From Streptomyces sp. CB01635 (GTDB taxonomy: Bacteria > Actinomycetota > Actinomycetes > Streptomycetales > Streptomycetaceae), in assembly GCF_002803065.1 (NCBI RefSeq), contig NZ_NNBL01000017.1, positions 107,868 to 171,867 of the forward strand: a stretch of 64,000 nucleotides of DNA, read 5' to 3'. Numbering within the stretch: position 1 is the stretch's first letter; each line of letters opens with the position of its first letter. A program made the position numbers and the translations under genes. Below are positions 61,519 through 64,000 of this stretch, in pieces. The notes under the pieces were generated by a model. It did not search any database. It was not told the DNA's origin and saw nothing but the letters and a program-made list of their open reading frames with translations.

Positions 61519-61741
61519 TCACAGGCGAATGACGACCAGAGCGATGTCGTCGCGGGCCTCGCTGGTGACTCCCAGCCGGGCCGGCAACGCGTCCGCCAAC
61601 TCGTCGAGGGGAGGCGGTGTCCTGGGCGAGGGCTGAGATCAGGCGGGCCAGGCCGGCATCGATGTCCTCGTCACGGCGTTCGATGAGCCCGTCGGTGCAG
61701 AGCACGAGGGTGTCGCCCGGCATATAGGACAGACCGACCTG
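61519..61741 (-). pseudogene. SpoIIE phosphatase C-terminal fragment
   Basis: The minus-strand frame from about 61741 reads QVGLSYMPGDTLVLCTDGLI, ERRDEDIDAGLARLISALAQ. After one missing C near 61613 it continues DELADALPARLGVTSEARDD and IALVVIRL to TGA at 61519. This is the end of a PP2C domain (DTLVLYTDGLIERR, DDIALVV). It lies directly upstream of the permease-phosphatase fusion and may be the source or a relic of the phosphatase part. Confidence 0.75.
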
Positions 61742-61985
61742 GGGCGGGGGACGTGGTACGGGCGAGGGGCTCGGTCAGGTCGCCGACCAGCCGCGTCCCG
61801 GGACACGAAGCGGTGAAATCCCGCCGGACGAGGACGCTGAGGCTGGCGGGTGTCGGTTCCCCGACGGGGACCTGGACGGTGACGCGACTGGGCCGGTGGG
61901 TGTGGACGAGGGCCTCGATCTCCACGGCGGCCGCGAGGTACCGAGGTACCGCGACTCTTGTCAGGGAAGCATCAAAATGCTGGCG
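61742..61985. other. Decayed minus-strand coding sequence
   Basis: The minus frame reads LAAAVEIEALVHTHRPSRVT, QVPVGEPTPASLSVLVRRDF and CPGTRLVGDLTEPLART before meeting the phosphatase fragment. It is coding-like but not recognised. A TACGCT at 61986-61991 begins just past its right edge and may be the -10 box of the plus-strand nucleotidyltransferase gene. Confidence 0.35.
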
Positions 61986-61997
61986 TACGCTGCGGTC

Positions 61998-62696
61998 ATG
62001 GACGACCCCGTGCTCACCGCCCGCGAACTGGTGCGGGATCGGTTTCCTGCCGCCCGGGCCGCCTTTCTGGCCGGCAGTGTGCTGACCGACCGGCGTACGC
62101 CGACCTCCGATCTCGACATCGTGGTCCTCCTGGACGGGCCGCCGGCGCCCAACCGGGAAAACCTGCTGTACCGCGGCTGGCCGGTGGAGCTGTTCGTGCA
62201 AACCGAGGCCGTCTGGCATGCCTTCGCCGACCAGGAGACCGCGAAGCGGAATTCGCCGTTGCTCGCCATGTGCTCCGAGGGCATGCTCCTCGTGGACGCG
62301 AACGGGCTGGGCGCTTCGCTCCAGGCTGAGGCGCGCGAACGCTGGGCTGCGGGCCCGCCGCCGCTCTCCGACCGTGAGCGGGACTACCAGCGGTACGTCC
62401 TGACCGACCTACTCGACGACCTGCGTGGCTGCGCGGACCCCGCCGAGCGGGTGCACTTGGTCTCGCACATGCTCCAACGTGCCTCAGAGCTGGCCCTGCT
62501 GGTCGGCGGACACTGGCTTGGCGGAGGCAAGTGGTTGTCGCGGCGACTGGCTGCGGCCGACCCCAGGCTGCACGGCGCGTTGACCGAGGCCGCCGCGCAA
62601 GCAATCGCCGGGCACACGAGCGCCTTCGCCGCAGCCGTGGCGGAGGTACTAGACGAGGCCGGCGGCCCGCTGTGGGACGGGTATGCCATCCGATGA
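61998..62696 (+). CDS. Nucleotidyltransferase domain protein
   Basis: A 232-residue protein with an N-terminal Pol-beta-type nucleotidyltransferase core: FLAGSVLTDRRTPTSDLDIV (GSxxxxxxxxxSDxD, the two metal-binding Asp in SDLDIVV) and LLYRGWPVELFVQTEAVW with a further acidic Glu. The C-terminal half is helical (DLLDDLRGCADPAERVHLVS, LQRASELALLVGGHWLGGGK). It resembles aminoglycoside-adenylyltransferase-like or MNT-type proteins encoded in many actinobacteria. No HEPN toxin partner is seen. ATG 61998 follows TACGCT by six bases, suggesting leaderless translation; ATG 61977 is the longer alternative. Confidence 0.85.
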   Translation: MDDPVLTARELVRDRFPAARAAFLAGSVLTDRRTPTSDLDIVVLLDGPPAPNRENLLYRGWPVELFVQTEAVWHAFADQETAKRNSPLLAMCSEGMLLVDANGLGASLQAEARERWAAGPPPLSDRERDYQRYVLTDLLDDLRGCADPAERVHLVSHMLQRASELALLVGGHWLGGGKWLSRRLAAADPRLHGALTEAAAQAIAGHTSAFAAAVAEVLDEAGGPLWDGYAIR

Positions 62697-63048
62697 GTCG
62701 GTGGTGTGGGGACCATTGCCGCATCAGGCAACGTTCGCCCTCACCAGGGAGAGCTAGCCTGGCCCACCCGTCGCAGGGAGCGTCAGTAAGCAGTGCGATG
62801 CTGACGCCAACAACTCCGCTCACGGTGATCAATGGGGGGCCGATGCCTGGTGAACGATCAAGGGCTGACTTGTCCTCGTTCTGCTTCGACTCTGCTTGGT
62901 GTGCCACCGACCTGGGTGAATACCGACCCTGCAGCTACACCTACGAGTACTACCCCTACGAGAGCCTGCCGCCGCTCGACTCCACCAAGTCACGGGCGCC
63001 TTTCAATGGCTCGGTGGTACCGGCGAACCTGTTCTCGAACAGGTCACG
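62697..63048. other. Gap, possibly the frameshifted 5' part of the next gene
   Basis: A frame to about 63010 reads SYTYEYYPYESLPPLDSTKS, after which the frame of the next gene reads QWLGGTGEPVLEQVTVLNRL. One indel near 63000 could join them, so the following gene may originally have started near 62843. Confidence 0.35.
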
Positions 63049-63549
63049 GTGCTCAATCGCTTGGCAGAGAACCTTGCGGCCAAGGGCTTGACGCTGCCTC
63101 GGGACTTCGTCACCTTCCAGGCCGACTCGAAGCTGCACTGCTCGCTGGATGAGGTCTCGGCGACGTGCTGCTGGACCGATATCTCAGAGCCCCTGCCCAG
63201 TCCGGTCGAGCCTGGCGCCTTCCTCGTGCGATTCCTGCGGGATCAACAGGACTGCGTCATCTGGTACCTCTACCTCCGTCCTTCGGGTGAGATATTCGTG
63301 GTGCACTCCCATCTCGACTACGAGTACGAGGCGCGGCACGACGGGGAAGACACGGAGACCAATCTCGACGATCCGGAGAAGCAAGGGGCCGCCATCCTCT
63401 GGTGTGCACCTTCGTTCGAGGAGTTCGCCACTCGGTTCTGGATCGAGAACCGTCTCTGGCATGCCCTCAACGGCAATGACCTGTCCCAACTCGAGCCTCC
63501 GGTGCGTGGCTACTTGCGTCACTACGCGCCGCCCGGGATGCCCGCATGA
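63049..63549 (+). CDS. Unrecognised protein, SMI1/KNR4-like in style
   Basis: A 166-residue acidic protein: LNRLAENLAAKGLTLPRDFV, TFQADSKLHCSLDEVSATCC, FLVRFLRDQQDCVIWYLYLR, VHSHLDYEYEARHDGEDTET, FATRFWIENRLWHALNGNDL. The LPxDFVxF start and the Trp/Tyr-rich body recall SMI1/KNR4 (SUKH) immunity-type proteins, but I cannot claim membership. It looks intact from GTG 63049, though it may have lost an N-terminal part. It precedes an IS630 remnant. Confidence 0.5.
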   Translation: MLNRLAENLAAKGLTLPRDFVTFQADSKLHCSLDEVSATCCWTDISEPLPSPVEPGAFLVRFLRDQQDCVIWYLYLRPSGEIFVVHSHLDYEYEARHDGEDTETNLDDPEKQGAAILWCAPSFEEFATRFWIENRLWHALNGNDLSQLEPPVRGYLRHYAPPGMPA

Positions 63550-63576
63550 CCGTGCAGTGGACGAGATCGTGTGCGC

Positions 63577-63880
63577 ATGACGGAGCGAGTACGCGTTCGC
63601 GAGATCGATGGCGACGAGGGGCAGCGCCTGCTGCGGATCATCCGTAGAGGCACCGGTTCGGTGGTGACCTGGCGGCGCGCACAGATGGTGCTGTTATCCG
63701 CGCAGGGCATGCCCGTGGCAAAGATCGCCGAGGTGACGTTCACCAGCCCGGACCGGGTCCGGGACGTGATCCACAACTTTAACGCCGACGGGTTCAACTC
63801 GCCCTACCCGAAGTACAAGGGCGGCCGACCGAGAACGTTCAGCCTCCCGGAGCGTCGGGAGATCAAGAAGATAGTTAAGA
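63577..63880 (+). pseudogene. IS630-family transposase N-terminus, interrupted by another IS
   Basis: ATG 63577 starts TERVRVREIDGDEGQRLLRI, IRRGTGSVVTWRRAQMVLLS, AQGMPVAKIAEVTFTSPDRV, RDVIHNFNADGFNSPYPKYK. This is the HTH half of an IS630 transposase (paralogous to the remnant at 45.4-46.4 kb). After EIKKIVKT the sequence switches to that of another element at about 63880. The DDE domain is absent from the window. Confidence 0.8.
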
Positions 63881-63887
63881 CGGTGTC

Positions 63888-63950
63888 CTACATGGTGAGT
63901 TTGAGGAGCCGTTTGTAGCTGCAGAGGGCGGCGGCGAGGCCGAGAAAGAC
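63888..63950 (-). pseudogene. C-terminal tail of a transposase at the window edge
   Basis: The minus strand reads FLGLAAALCSYKRLLKLTM then TAG, which resembles the C-terminal end of Streptomyces IS4/IS5-type transposases. It begins right where the IS630 gene is cut, so it marks the inserted element. Upstream, the same frame has a stop, so only the tail is recognisable. Confidence 0.45.
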
Positions 63951-64000
63951 ACCTCAGGTCCTTAACTCGTCAAGCTGCGGCGGCGAGTTGGGTGGGGTAG

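Noticed and set aside
61358..61723. Extension of the permease-phosphatase-kinase ORF to 61723
   Set aside because: The extra codons belong to the C-terminal remnant of a separate SpoIIE protein and then to noncoding sequence; permease homology starts just after 61357.
1..64000. CRISPR arrays, tRNA and rRNA genes
   Set aside because: No regularly spaced direct repeats and no cloverleaf-like or rRNA-like sequence was seen on either strand; the only tandem repeats are the short ones listed.

Overview
The window reads as one stretch of a Streptomyces (or close actinobacterial) chromosome, probably an accessory or chromosome-arm region. The DNA is very GC-rich and third codon positions are almost always G or C. 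GTG starts are common, and the families present are typical of streptomycetes: MmyB-like XRE regulators, SpoIIE phosphatases, DUF5133/DUF6411/DUF6479 proteins, and a long S8 protease paired with a TrmB-LuxR regulator. IS remnants and broken genes are dense between about 20 and 49 kb and again from 57 kb to the right edge.

Region by region. 0-5.4 kb: an acyl-CoA dehydrogenase overlapping a GlcD-like FAD oxidase, a transposase remnant, an FMN reductase divergent from an XRE regulator, and a GNAT acetyltransferase. 5.7-7.6 kb: a truncated peptide-binding lipoprotein and a frameshifted rhodanese/winged-helix regulator. 7.8-20.2 kb: an organosulfur-scavenging island of two convergent operons. The right-going operon encodes leader peptide, FMN reductase, SfnC-like flavoprotein and SsuD-like alkanesulfonate monooxygenase. 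The left-going operon encodes leader peptide, SfnC-like flavoprotein, a complete peptide-type ABC importer and a DszA/SnaA-type monooxygenase. They meet at one 20-bp inverted-repeat terminator. Both begin with a 28-29-codon ORF of the RRRHVDL...C leader-peptide type, apparently leaderless, and carry the same palindromic operator exactly 75 nt upstream of the leader ATG. A LysR gene lies divergent to the first operon and is the natural candidate activator of both.

20.5-28.9 kb: an intact TnpB element, then a short gene whose product aligns convincingly with the eukaryotic ADF/cofilin fold, then small stress-type genes (PRC barrel, hydrophobic peptide, phospholipase-D-like, DUF6411, SigB-type sigma factor, DUF5133, DUF6479), several of them broken. 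29.2-32.9 kb: a signalling module of receiver-SpoIIE phosphatase and CHASE3-type histidine kinase, divergent from a response regulator with an N-terminal HTH-like segment. The two divergent promoters overlap across a GACAAC-N4-GTTGTC palindrome. 33.5-49.2 kb: a mosaic of remnants (HhH glycosylase, IS4, IS110, MFS, XRE, GNAT, IS630) around intact DUF1345, HEAT-like, HAD, F420-type LLM and MHS-transporter genes, a complete divergent tnpA/tnpB IS605-type element, a frameshifted DUF1963 gene and an IS982 element.

49.3-57 kb: a TetR repressor with an MFS efflux pump and three matching AGAC-N6-GTCT operators, flanked by IS982 sequences; then a 1287-residue S8 protease and its TrmB-LuxR neighbour. 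57-64 kb: decayed oxidoreductase and AlkZ-like genes; an 879-codon single ORF joining an APC-type permease to a SpoIIE phosphatase and a HATPase anti-sigma domain; a nucleotidyltransferase; an unrecognised protein; and an IS630 transposase cut off by another IS at the edge.

The strongest candidates for something new are the ADF/cofilin-like protein (22.4 kb), the permease-phosphatase-kinase fusion (58.7-61.4 kb), and the paired leader-peptide/operator architecture of the sulfur operons (8.7 and 20.1 kb). All functional statements rest on reading the sequence by eye; no search was run.
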